Shown here: one piece after another, positions 35,589 to 43,782 of the stretch | Numbering within the stretch: position 1 is the stretch's first letter | How the letters are laid out: the number at the start of each line of letters is the position of its first letter | From: Neoroseomonas oryzicola | GTDB lineage: Bacteria; Pseudomonadota; Alphaproteobacteria; Acetobacterales; Acetobacteraceae | Assembly: GCF_012163135.1 (NCBI RefSeq) | Contig: NZ_JAAVUP010000002.1 | Coordinates: 248,001 to 312,000 of the forward strand | DNA: 64,000 nucleotides | Direction: 5' to 3' | Translations under genes and position numbers: made by a program | Notes under the pieces: model-generated | Told to the model about the DNA's origin: nothing | Database searches by the model: none | Seen by the model: only the letters and a program-made list of their open reading frames with translations

Positions 35589-35951
35589 ATGCATCGTCTC
35601 TGGCTGTTCCTCGGCGCCATCGCCGGGCTTGTCGTCGTCGGGCTGTCGGCCTGGGCCGCGCATGGCGCGCCGGCGGGGTTCGAGGGTGCGCAGCGCCGCG
35701 GCGTGGACAGCGCGCTGATGATCCAGGGCTGGCACGCGCTCGCGATGATCGCCGCGGGGCTGATGGCCGAGCGCGGGCGCTGGCTCGCGAACCTGGCCGC
35801 CGCGGCCTTCGCGATCGGGACCGTCATGTTCTGCGGCGCGGTGTGGTGGAGCGCGATGGGGAACCCCTCGCTGGGGTCCGTCGCGCCGATCGGCGGGACC
35901 ACGCTGATGATCGGCTGGGCCTTGCTCGCGGTCGCGGCGCTGAAGCGGTGA
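35589..35951 (+). CDS. DUF423 family membrane protein
   Basis: A 120-residue protein with four hydrophobic helices and the typical AHGAP motif early on and MIQGWHALAMI in the middle. DUF423 proteins (YgdD-like) are widespread inner-membrane proteins without known function. In many proteobacteria they sit beside the rRNA methyltransferase gene rlmM, as here: the next gene overlaps it by GTGA. Confidence 0.88.
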   Translation: MHRLWLFLGAIAGLVVVGLSAWAAHGAPAGFEGAQRRGVDSALMIQGWHALAMIAAGLMAERGRWLANLAAAAFAIGTVMFCGAVWWSAMGNPSLGSVAPIGGTTLMIGWALLAVAALKR

Positions 35952-36856
35952 TCCGCAGCGCCTACCTGGCGGCCGAGGGCTTCGAGGGCGACCTCGGCGA
36001 GGAACTCCGCCGTGCCGGCGTGCGGGTGGAGGCCTGGCACGGCCGGCTGGCGCTGTCCCCGGATGCGCCGGTCACCGCCGCCTGGGCCCTCGATGTCTGG
36101 ACCGATCCGCGGGAGATCGCGGTTCCCTCGGTGAAGGCAGGCGCTGATGCGCTGCGCGCCATCCAGCGCAACTGGGCGCATTACCCGCTGCTGCACCATC
36201 GCCGGTCCGCGCTGCTCGCCGAGCGCCTGCCGCCGGTGAAGGCCCGGCCGCTGGTCTTCCCCGAAGCTGCGCCGAGCGGGCATCTCGGCGCCTGGACGCT
36301 GCTCGCGCCGGACCGGATGCTTGCGAGCCCGACCAAGACCAGCCCCTTCGTCAACGGGGAAGTCCGCTTCGCCGAGGACCGCGAGGGCCCGCCGTCGCGC
36401 GCCTACCTGAAACTGTGGGAGGCGCTGACGCGGATCGGGCGGCATCCGCAGCCGGGCGAGACCTGTCTCGACCTCGGCGCCTCGCCCGGTGGCTGGACCT
36501 GGGCGCTGGCGCGGCTCGGCGCGCGTGTGACGGCGGTCGACAAGGCGCCGCTCGATCCGGCCATCGCCGCCATGCCCGGCGTTTCCTGCCGGCAGGAGAG
36601 CGCCTTTGGCCTGGATCCCCGGCAGGAAGTGCAGGTCGACTGGCTGTTCTCGGACATCATCTGCTACCCGGCGCGGCTGCTCGGGCTGGTGCAGAAGTGG
36701 ATGGAAGCGGGGGCGGCGCGGAACTTCGTCTGCACGCTGAAGTTCCAGGGGGACACCGACCACGGCACCGCCGCGGCCTTCGCCGCGATACCGGGAGCCC
36801 AGGTGTTCCATGGGTTCCACAACAAGCACGAACTGACCTTCGCCCTGCTGGCGTAG
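35948..36856 (+). CDS. RlmM-like 23S rRNA 2'-O-methyltransferase family protein
   Basis: A 302-residue SAM-dependent RNA methyltransferase. The Rossmann-fold SAM site is LDLGASPGGWTWAL. A K-D-K-E set is seen as Lys in AYLKLWEA, Asp in LFSDIICYP, Lys in CTLKFQGD and Glu in NKHELTF, the arrangement used by RlmM and FtsJ to modify ribose 2'-OH. It begins with GTG overlapping DUF423. RlmM modifies C2498 of 23S rRNA in E. coli; the same target here is inference. Confidence 0.85.
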   Translation: MIRSAYLAAEGFEGDLGEELRRAGVRVEAWHGRLALSPDAPVTAAWALDVWTDPREIAVPSVKAGADALRAIQRNWAHYPLLHHRRSALLAERLPPVKARPLVFPEAAPSGHLGAWTLLAPDRMLASPTKTSPFVNGEVRFAEDREGPPSRAYLKLWEALTRIGRHPQPGETCLDLGASPGGWTWALARLGARVTAVDKAPLDPAIAAMPGVSCRQESAFGLDPRQEVQVDWLFSDIICYPARLLGLVQKWMEAGAARNFVCTLKFQGDTDHGTAAAFAAIPGAQVFHGFHNKHELTFALLA

Positions 36857-36858
36857 GC

Positions 36859-36959
36859 GGGGGGAGAAGGGAACTTCTCCCCCCGGAGCCCCCCTCAACC
36901 TTCTTTGGAACCAAGAAGCAAAGAAGGGAGGGGGATCGGGGGAGGTTCTCCTCCCCCGA
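36859..36959. repeat. Dispersed palindromic element, copy 1
   Basis: Three stacked inverted repeats follow the RlmM-like gene. The first is GGGGGGAGAAG/CTTCTCCCCCC with loop GGAA (36859-36884), the second CCTTCTTTG/CAAAGAAGG (36899-36927), the third TCGGGGGAGG/CCTCCCCCGA with loop TTCT (36936-36959). The core CCCCCCTCAACCTTCTTTGG recurs in two other copies at 51212-51341 and 56376-56457. It may also end transcription. Confidence 0.85.
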
Positions 36960-37052
36960 CCTTTTGGCACGCCCCCTGCAATATCCCCGTCACCCCCAAC
37001 ATGGGGCCGCCCGCCACGAAGGCGGGCCCGACCATCACGGAGTGACGCAGCC

Positions 37053-37361
37053 ATGCAGATCGTCCCGGACCGTTCTCTCACGGTCCCCCAGGCCATCCGG
37101 GCCTTCCGCATGCAGAGCCAGCAGGATGCGGCTCGGCTTCAGGCTGCCGGCGCGCGACAGGATTTCGCCGCCACGCTGCAAGGATTGCGGCCAGGCCCCG
37201 CCAGCATGGCAGGGCCGGGAACACCCACGGGCAACACGCTCACCACCCTGCTCCAGCGGCTCGATACCGACCAGGACGGACGGATCACGCCGCTGGAGCT
37301 CGGGGCGGCGACCGACCGCCAGAAGCCTCCCGAAGCCGCGCGCCCGGACACGACTCGCTGA
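37053..37361 (+). CDS. Small EF-hand protein
   Basis: A 102-residue protein whose C-terminal part carries one canonical EF-hand loop, DTDQDGRITPLE (Asp-x-Asp-x-Asp-Gly-x-Ile-x-x-x-Glu), preceded by the helix LTTLLQRL. The N-terminal half is helical and Gln/Ala-rich. There is no signal peptide. GGAG lies 11 nt before the ATG. One EF-hand alone suggests calcium-linked dimerisation or simple structural use. It stands between element copy 1 and the yihY-like gene. Confidence 0.65.
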   Translation: MQIVPDRSLTVPQAIRAFRMQSQQDAARLQAAGARQDFAATLQGLRPGPASMAGPGTPTGNTLTTLLQRLDTDQDGRITPLELGAATDRQKPPEAARPDTTR

Positions 37362-37402
37362 GGCTGTTCCACTTCCGGCCGCAACGCCCTAGGTGATGCG
37401 GC

Positions 37403-38275
37403 ATGGACGTGATGCCGCCGCTCCACAGCCGGCCCTCGCGCCGCGAAGGCGCCATCGCCATCGCGCGCCGCGTGATGCGCAGCGCCGCCTCGGACCGCAT
37501 CTCGCTGACTGCCGCGGGCTGCGCCTTCTACGCCATGCTGGCGCTGTTCCCGGGCATCGCGCTGCTGGTGCTGTTCTACGGCCTGGCCTTCGATAGTGCC
37601 TCGGTGGAGCCGCAGCTCGAAGTGCTCCGCGAACTGGTGCCGGAGGAAACCTACCAGCTCATCGCCGGGCGACTGCACGAACTGGTCGGCCAGCCACGCC
37701 CGCGCCTGGAATGGGGTGCCATCGTCTCGGGCGCGGTCGCGATCTGGTCGGCCTCCGCCGGCACGCGGGCGATGATCGGCGCGCTGAACATGGCGCATGG
37801 CGTCGAGGAATCGCGCGGCTTCTTCCACTACCACTCGCTCGCCATCGGCATGACGCTGGCGCTGACGGTGGCGGCGACGCTGGCCATCGCATCGCTCGTC
37901 GCGCTGCCGTCGGTCGTCGCGCTGGTGGGGCTGCCGCCGCCGCACGCCTGGGCGCTGCGCGGGATGTCGATGGGCACGCTGCTCGGGCTGGTGTTCATCG
38001 GGCTGATCCTGGTCTACCGGCTCGGGCCCTCGGGGCGGCATCCGGGCCTGGTCTGGACGCTGCCGGGCGCGGTCGTGGCGACGCTGCTCTGGGCCGCGGC
38101 CTCGGCGGCCTTCTCGCTCTACGTGTCGAACTTCGCGACCTATGACCTGATGTACGGGCCACTCGGCGCGACGGTCGGCCTGCTGATGTGGTTCTGGGTC
38201 AGCGTCTATGTCGTCCTCCTCGGCGCGGAGCTCAACGTCGCGCTCTTCCGGGTCGCTGGCTCGACGAGCGGCTGA
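37403..38275 (+). CDS. YihY/BrkB family inner-membrane protein
   Basis: A 290-residue protein with about six membrane helices. The opening ISLTAAGCAFYAMLALFPGI and late GLLMWFWVSVYVVLLGAELN are diagnostic of the YihY/BrkB family, once mis-named RNase BN. The role is unknown, and transport is suspected. The following enolase-superfamily gene starts 34 bp later. Confidence 0.9.
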   Translation: MDVMPPLHSRPSRREGAIAIARRVMRSAASDRISLTAAGCAFYAMLALFPGIALLVLFYGLAFDSASVEPQLEVLRELVPEETYQLIAGRLHELVGQPRPRLEWGAIVSGAVAIWSASAGTRAMIGALNMAHGVEESRGFFHYHSLAIGMTLALTVAATLAIASLVALPSVVALVGLPPPHAWALRGMSMGTLLGLVFIGLILVYRLGPSGRHPGLVWTLPGAVVATLLWAAASAAFSLYVSNFATYDLMYGPLGATVGLLMWFWVSVYVVLLGAELNVALFRVAGSTSG

Positions 38276-38309
38276 CGCACGGGCAGGATCGCCCCCGGAG
38301 GACCCGCCC

Positions 38310-39398
38310 ATGACCATGCCGGTGATCGCAGACATCCGCGTGCGCGCGGTGGATGCGCCGATCGACCCGCCATTGCGCAACAGCCTGAACGTGATCCCGC
38401 GCGCGCCGCTGGTGATCGTCGACGTGCGGACGACGGATGGCGCAGCCGGCACGGCCTATGTCTTCCCCTATACGCCGGCGGCGCTCGGGCCGACGGCGGC
38501 GCTGGCGCGGAGCCTCGGCGCCGGGCTGGTGGGCAGGTCGCTGGCGCCGGCGACGCTGTGGCGGGAACTGCACGATGCGGGGCGGATCCTGGGCACCGAG
38601 GGCCTGGTCCAGATCGCGCTCTCGGCGCTCGACATGGCGATGTGGGATGCGCTGGCGGTGCGCGCGGGCGTGCCGTTGTGCGTGATGCTCGGCGCCGAGC
38701 CCAGGCCGGTGCCGATCTATGCCTCCCTGCGCGGCTGGGGCGCGGCCATGCTGGCCGAGGAAGCCGGCCAGGCGGTCGCGACGCTCGGCGCGCGATGGGT
38801 GAAGTTCAAGGTCGGGCAGAAGCGGCTCGAGGACGACCTCGACACCGTGCGCGCCGTCCGCGCTGCGGTGGGCGAGGAGGTCGGCATCCTCGTCGACTAC
38901 AACCAGGCGCTGAGCCTGCCCGAGGCCGAGCGTCGCGGTCGCGCGCTGCAGGACCTCGACGTGCGCTGGCTCGAGGAACCGCTGCCGGTGCAGGACGATG
39001 CGGGGCTCGCGGAACTGTCGCGGCGCCTGTCCATCCCGGTGCAGGGCGGGGAGAACTGGTGGGGCCCCGCCACCATGCACAAGGCGCTGATGGCCGGGTC
39101 GGTCGACCTCTGCATGCCGGATGCGATGAAGATCGGCGGCGTCACGGGCTGGATGCGCGCGGCGGCGATGGCGGCGGCGCATCGCGTGCCGATGTCCTCC
39201 CACATCTTCGTCGAGGCCAGCGTCCACCTGCTGCAGGCGACGCCGACCGCGCATCTGCTGGAGCACCTCGACATCGCCGCGCCGCTGCTGGCCGAACCCG
39301 TCGCGGTGAAGGACGGCATGGCCCTGGTGCCGGACCGACCGGGAATGGGCATTCTGTGGGACGAGGCGGCGCTCACGAAGCACGCCGCGGATGTTTGA
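38310..39398 (+). CDS. Mandelate racemase/muconate lactonizing (enolase superfamily) enzyme
   Basis: A 362-residue enolase-superfamily enzyme. The KxK catalytic pair is in WVKFKVG, metal ligands are Asp in LVDYNQA, Glu in WLEEPLP and Glu in QGGENWW, and the Asp-His dyad is in PDAMKIGG and MSSHIFVEA. That set matches the mandelate racemase subgroup, which dehydrates or epimerises sugar acids. CGGAGGACC precedes the ATG. It overlaps the region before the D-2-hydroxyacid dehydrogenase gene, suggesting one pathway. Confidence 0.9.
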   Translation: MTMPVIADIRVRAVDAPIDPPLRNSLNVIPRAPLVIVDVRTTDGAAGTAYVFPYTPAALGPTAALARSLGAGLVGRSLAPATLWRELHDAGRILGTEGLVQIALSALDMAMWDALAVRAGVPLCVMLGAEPRPVPIYASLRGWGAAMLAEEAGQAVATLGARWVKFKVGQKRLEDDLDTVRAVRAAVGEEVGILVDYNQALSLPEAERRGRALQDLDVRWLEEPLPVQDDAGLAELSRRLSIPVQGGENWWGPATMHKALMAGSVDLCMPDAMKIGGVTGWMRAAAMAAAHRVPMSSHIFVEASVHLLQATPTAHLLEHLDIAAPLLAEPVAVKDGMALVPDRPGMGILWDEAALTKHAADV

Positions 39399-39408
39399 GG
39401 AGACCTCG

Positions 39409-40329
39409 ATGCGCGCTGCCTTCGTCGATGCCAATGCCTCCCTCGCCGACGTCATGCGGCGCCTGCACCGCGCCGACGACCTGCCGGTCGCGATCCACGA
39501 GGACCCCGACATCACGCCCGAGGCGCTCCCCGAACTGCTGAAGGGCGTGCAGATCGCCATCGACGACCACACCCATTTCCCCGTCGATGTCGTGAAGCGC
39601 TGCCCGGACCTGAAGCACATCGTCTTCCTCGGCACCGGCGCGCGGTCCTACATGGACCCCGAGGCGCTGGAAGCCGAATGCGACGTCAAGGTCCACATCA
39701 TCAAGGGCTATGGCGACACGGCGGTGGCCGAGATGGCCTTCGCGCTGATGTGGGGCGCTGCGCGCGGGATCGGGCTGATGCACCACGCCATCAAGGGCGG
39801 TGGCTGGCCGCGCACGGACGGCATGCAGCTCACCGGCAAGACGGTCGGCATCATCGGCTTCGGCGGCATCGGGGCGGAGATGGCGCGGCTCTGCAACGGC
39901 GCGGGGATGAAGGTGCTGGCGTGGAACCGCACGCCGAAATCGCATCCGGGCGTCACCTTCACCGACCTCGACACGCTGCTCGGCGAAAGCCATGTCGTCA
40001 GCCTGCACCTGCTGCTGAACGACGAGACTCGCGGCTTCCTCGACGCGGCGCGTCTGGCGAAGATGCGTCCCGGCGCGCTGTTCGTGAACACCGCGCGCGG
40101 GGCGATCGTGGACGAGGCCGCGCTGACCGAGGCGCTGCGATCGGGCCGCATCGCCGCCGCGGGCCTCGATGTCTTCGTCGAGGAACCGCTGCCCGCCGGA
40201 CACGCGCTCGCCGGGCTCGACAACGTCGTGCTCGCCTCCCATTCCGCCTTCCGCACGCCGGAGGCGACGGACAACCTCATCGAGGCCTCGCTGCAGCACT
40301 GTCGCCGCATCCTGCGCGACGGCGCGTGA
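39409..40329 (+). CDS. D-isomer-specific 2-hydroxyacid dehydrogenase
   Basis: A 306-residue NAD-dependent oxidoreductase. The nucleotide motif is GIIGFGGIGAEMARL, the active-site Arg lies in NTARGAIVDE, Glu in FVEEPLP and His in LASHSAF. GAGGAG 7 nt before the ATG at 39409 favours this start over 39391. It follows the enolase-superfamily gene closely. The substrate could be a keto-sugar acid or glyoxylate-type compound. Confidence 0.9.
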   Translation: MRAAFVDANASLADVMRRLHRADDLPVAIHEDPDITPEALPELLKGVQIAIDDHTHFPVDVVKRCPDLKHIVFLGTGARSYMDPEALEAECDVKVHIIKGYGDTAVAEMAFALMWGAARGIGLMHHAIKGGGWPRTDGMQLTGKTVGIIGFGGIGAEMARLCNGAGMKVLAWNRTPKSHPGVTFTDLDTLLGESHVVSLHLLLNDETRGFLDAARLAKMRPGALFVNTARGAIVDEAALTEALRSGRIAAAGLDVFVEEPLPAGHALAGLDNVVLASHSAFRTPEATDNLIEASLQHCRRILRDGA

Positions 40330-42050
40330 GCTTCGCCGACCCACGCGACGGCGATCTCGAGGACGATGCCTCGAGCACCTCGCGCCACTCGCTGCTCGGG
40401 CATGCCTCGCACATGCTGCTCGAGATCAGCCTGCCGAAGCTCGCGCTGGCGGCGACCATGCTGCTGGTGATCCCCGCGCTGTTGCTCGGCGCCGCGCCCA
40501 AGGTCGTGGTGTGGGTGACGGAGCAGGCCTGGCGCGGGCTGTCGCTGCTGGCCTTCGCGGCGGTGGCCGCGGGCGTCGCCTGGGCCTGGGGCCGCGACCT
40601 GTTCCTGATTGTCGAGCGGAATTTCTGGGCGTTGAACGCGGGCCTGGTGCAGCCGCTCTACACCGCATTGCGGGAAGGCGCGCGGCTGGCGCTGGAAAGC
40701 CTCGCGCCGCGGCGGGATCTGGCGGCGACGCGACGCATCGCGGGACTTGCGGCGGGTGGCGTGCTCGCCCTGCTGGCCGGCTGGGTCGCCTGGACGGTCG
40801 GACCGTTGCCGAGCCTCAGCGTCACCGACTTCTCCCGCGCGGGTCTGCTGGCCTCGGCGGGCGATGCGATCCGCAACGGCGTCTGGGTGATCGCCGTCTA
40901 CCTGATGGTCGGCGCGCCCGCCTGGTCGATCGCGGAAGCCTTGGCCGGCACGCCGGAGGAACTCGGCCCGACCGAGGATGGTGAGGCCACCTGGCGCATC
41001 GCGCATCTGTCCGACATCCACGTGGTCGGCGAGACCTATGGCTTCCGCCTCGAATGCGGGCGCGACGGGCCGTGCGGCAACCATCGGCTCGACCGCGTCT
41101 TCGACCTGATCGCGCAGGAGGACGCGGCCCGGCCGCTCGACTGGATCCTGGTCACCGGCGACATCACCGATGCCGGCCGCAACGCGGAATTCATCGCCTT
41201 CGAAAGCGTGTTGGCGCGCCATCCGGGCCTTGCGCGGCGCGTGCTGATCCTGCCCGGCAACCACGATGTCAACATCGTGGATCGCGCCAACCCGTCACGG
41301 CTGGAACTGCCCACGGCGCCGGGCGGGTCGCTGCGGCGGCTGCGGATGCTCGCCGCCATGGCGCGGGTCCAGGGCGATCGCGTGCAGGTGGTGGACCGCG
41401 CCACGCGCCGCGCCGGGCCGACGCTCAACGCCTGGCTCGCCGAAGGCGGCCGCGCTGCCGCGTTGGCGGGCTTCATGGATCGCGGTGGCCTGCGGGCCGG
41501 TTTCGCCGCGCGGCAGGTCTGGAACGCGGCCTTCCCGATGATCGTCCCGCCCGCGACGCCGGATGGGCTCGGGGTGGTGCTGCTCGATTCCAATGCGGAG
41601 ACGCATTTCTCCTTCACCAATGCCCTCGGCATCGTGGCGATGGACCAGCTGCGCAGCGCCGAACGCGCCATGGCGGCGTGGCCCGCGGCGCGCTGGCTCG
41701 TCGCGCTGCATCATCACCTGGTGGAATATCCGCGCCCGGGCGCGCCGCTTGCCGATCGCATCGGCACGGCGCTGGTGAACGGGCATTGGGTGCTGCAGCG
41801 ACTGCGGCGCATCGCGCCGCGCATCGTCGTGCTGCACGGGCACCGGCATTTCGATTGGATGGGGCGCTGCGGGGGGCTTCGCATCCTGTCCGCGCCATCG
41901 CCCGTGATGGGCGGGCCGGACAGCGAGGAGCGGCACTTCTGGCTGCACGCCTTCCGCCCCGCGGCGGATGGCGGCCTGGCGATGCTGGCGCCGCGGCGCC
42001 TCGCCGTCCCTGGCGAGGCGCCCGGCGCGATTGATCAGGCCGCGCCGTAG
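40326..42050 (+). CDS. Membrane-anchored calcineurin-like metallophosphoesterase
   Basis: A 574-residue protein with about five hydrophobic helices in the first 200 residues, then a full metallophosphoesterase domain: RIAHLSDIHVVGE, WILVTGDITDAG, LPGNHDVN, VALHHHLVEY and VLHGHRHFDW supply the two-metal ligands. It starts with GTG overlapping the upstream stop (GTGA). The combination suggests a phosphodiesterase working at the inner membrane, maybe on a lipid-linked substrate, but the substrate is not evident. It overlaps the convergent CBS gene by 16 bp. Confidence 0.82.
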   Translation: MSFADPRDGDLEDDASSTSRHSLLGHASHMLLEISLPKLALAATMLLVIPALLLGAAPKVVVWVTEQAWRGLSLLAFAAVAAGVAWAWGRDLFLIVERNFWALNAGLVQPLYTALREGARLALESLAPRRDLAATRRIAGLAAGGVLALLAGWVAWTVGPLPSLSVTDFSRAGLLASAGDAIRNGVWVIAVYLMVGAPAWSIAEALAGTPEELGPTEDGEATWRIAHLSDIHVVGETYGFRLECGRDGPCGNHRLDRVFDLIAQEDAARPLDWILVTGDITDAGRNAEFIAFESVLARHPGLARRVLILPGNHDVNIVDRANPSRLELPTAPGGSLRRLRMLAAMARVQGDRVQVVDRATRRAGPTLNAWLAEGGRAAALAGFMDRGGLRAGFAARQVWNAAFPMIVPPATPDGLGVVLLDSNAETHFSFTNALGIVAMDQLRSAERAMAAWPAARWLVALHHHLVEYPRPGAPLADRIGTALVNGHWVLQRLRRIAPRIVVLHGHRHFDWMGRCGGLRILSAPSPVMGGPDSEERHFWLHAFRPAADGGLAMLAPRRLAVPGEAPGAIDQAAP

Positions 42051-42733
42051 ATGAACACGGGCATGGGCTGGGTGTCGTCCACCACGGCCTTCACGCCCGG
42101 GATGTTCTCGGCCAGCACGCGCAGCGCCTTCTGCACCGCCTCGCTGCGGCGGAAGCCGTGGAAGGTCACGGTGCCGTCCTTGACCTCGACCATCGTGTAG
42201 AAGGTGTCGGTCCAGGGCTCCTTCTTCATCGCAGACATGATCGCGCGACGCAGGCGCTCGTCGGACAGGTCGGCTTCCTCATGCGTCGGCGCGACGAGCG
42301 CGCGCAGCAGGTCGGCGCGGCTGACGATGCCCTTCAGCTTCCCGTCCTCCGTCACGATGACGCGGCGGACCTTCTTGTCCTCCATGACATGGGCGACGTG
42401 GGCGGCGGTCGTATCCGGCGCGACGCTGACGACCGCTTCCGTCATCAGGTCCTTCGCCGTCACGCCATGGGTGCGCGCGTAGCGCTCCGCCTGGCTCGCT
42501 GGATCGGAGAAGAGCGAGCCGAACCATGACGCCGGCTTGTCCTCCTCGCCCGCCAGGCGGCGGATGAGGTCGGCCTCGGTGACGATGCCGAGCACCTTGC
42601 CCGCGGCGTCCACCACGGGCACAGCCGAAATGCCGCGATCCGCGAGCAGGCGCGCGATCGCCATCACCGGCGTCTCGGGCGGCACGGTCACGACGTCGGG
42701 GGTCATCAGGTCTTTGGCGAGGGGGCCGCTCAT
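42035..42733 (-). CDS. CBS-pair protein with C-terminal BON domain
   Basis: A 232-residue protein. Two CBS modules (residues about 8-60 and 92-146; MTPDVVTVPPETPVMAIARL and MTEAVVSVAPDT) form a Bateman unit that usually senses adenosine nucleotides. The last 80 residues (VEVKDGTVTFHGFRRS, then ENIPGVKAVVDD) form a BON domain, normally linked to membrane binding. GGAGGAATTCCC precedes the ATG. Such proteins are common in alphaproteobacteria; the exact target is unknown. Confidence 0.9.
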   Translation of the reverse strand: MSGPLAKDLMTPDVVTVPPETPVMAIARLLADRGISAVPVVDAAGKVLGIVTEADLIRRLAGEEDKPASWFGSLFSDPASQAERYARTHGVTAKDLMTEAVVSVAPDTTAAHVAHVMEDKKVRRVIVTEDGKLKGIVSRADLLRALVAPTHEEADLSDERLRRAIMSAMKKEPWTDTFYTMVEVKDGTVTFHGFRRSEAVQKALRVLAENIPGVKAVVDDTQPMPVFIYGAA

Positions 42734-42854
42734 GGGAATTCCTCCGGGGCTCGGTGGGCACAAGGTGCCGCAGCCATAATGCGCCCGCCTTGCGCCAGAT
42801 CAACGGGGATGGGTCCAAAGCCGCCCACGAGGCGGCCTTGTCGACCGCCGCCCG

Positions 42855-43688
42855 TCAGCTCTGCAGCCCGCTCGGCTTCGGCGTGGCACCGACATTGCCG
42901 GCTGACCGGCCCGCATCGACCGGCAGCGTCACGCCGGTGATCCAGCGCGCGGCGGGGGAGGCGAGGAAGCAGGCCGCCTCCGCCACGTCCCACGCGCTGC
43001 CTTCCACCTTCAGCAGCCCCGCCGTCGCGCGGTGCTGGCGCAACGCGTCCGACATGCCGCGGGAGGCGACCATCGGCGTGTAGACATAGCCCGGGGCCAC
43101 CGCATTCACGCGAATCAGGTCGCCGCCGTGATGGGCGGCCATGGCGCGCGTCATCTGCACGATCGCCCCCTTCGTCGTCGCATAGAGCAGGCCCGGATGC
43201 CCGCCTTGCAGACCCGCGACCGAGGCGAGGTTCACGATCGCCCCGCCACCCTGCTTGCGCATCTCGGGGACCGCATACTTCGCCATCAGCATCATCGACT
43301 TCACGTTGACCTGCATGCCGTGGTCCCAGGCCTCCGGGTCCACCACCGTCGCATCGCCCGGCGGGCCGCTGATGCCGACATTGTTCACCAGGATATCGAG
43401 CCGCCCCCACAGCCGCACCGCTTCCGCGACGGCCTTCGCGCAATCCTCGGCCTTCGCGACGTCGCAGACCGCGCTCGCGCAGGTGCCGCCCTCGGCGCGG
43501 ATCATCGCCTCGGTGCCCTGGAGCCAGTCCTGCGCCACGTCGAGCAGCAGCACGCGCGCCCCGCGCCGGGCGAGCAGCGTCGCGATGGCGCGACCATTGC
43601 CGACGGTCGTGGTGCCGGTGCCCGGATCGCGCGAGCCGGCGCCGGTGACGATGGCGACGCGGCCATCGAAGCGGGTGTTGTCCTGCAT
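42855..43688 (-). CDS. Short-chain dehydrogenase/reductase with extended cofactor loop
   Basis: A 277-residue SDR. The glycine-rich loop is longer than usual, TGAGSRDPGTGTTTVGNGRA, in place of TGxxxGxG; NNVG and YATTKG are standard. An expanded loop of the form G-x-G-x-GNG occurs in an SDR subgroup, but the TTTV stretch is unusual. CGGAGGAAACACC precedes the ATG. The substrate is unknown; it is divergent from a GSDH-type gene. Confidence 0.85.
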   Translation of the reverse strand: MQDNTRFDGRVAIVTGAGSRDPGTGTTTVGNGRAIATLLARRGARVLLLDVAQDWLQGTEAMIRAEGGTCASAVCDVAKAEDCAKAVAEAVRLWGRLDILVNNVGISGPPGDATVVDPEAWDHGMQVNVKSMMLMAKYAVPEMRKQGGGAIVNLASVAGLQGGHPGLLYATTKGAIVQMTRAMAAHHGGDLIRVNAVAPGYVYTPMVASRGMSDALRQHRATAGLLKVEGSAWDVAEAACFLASPAARWITGVTLPVDAGRSAGNVGATPKPSGLQS

Positions 43689-43782
43689 GGTGTTTCCTCC
43701 GGAGCGGAAGCCTGCACCCGCATCGCCGGGCGGTGAAGCCCGGGTGGTTGCGCGGCCGGCATGGCGGGCCCACCTCGATGCC

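Noticed and set aside
36859..36959. Palindromic element considered as an insertion-sequence remnant
   Set aside because: There is no transposase-like frame and no target-site duplication visible; length and structure fit a REP-like or terminator element better.
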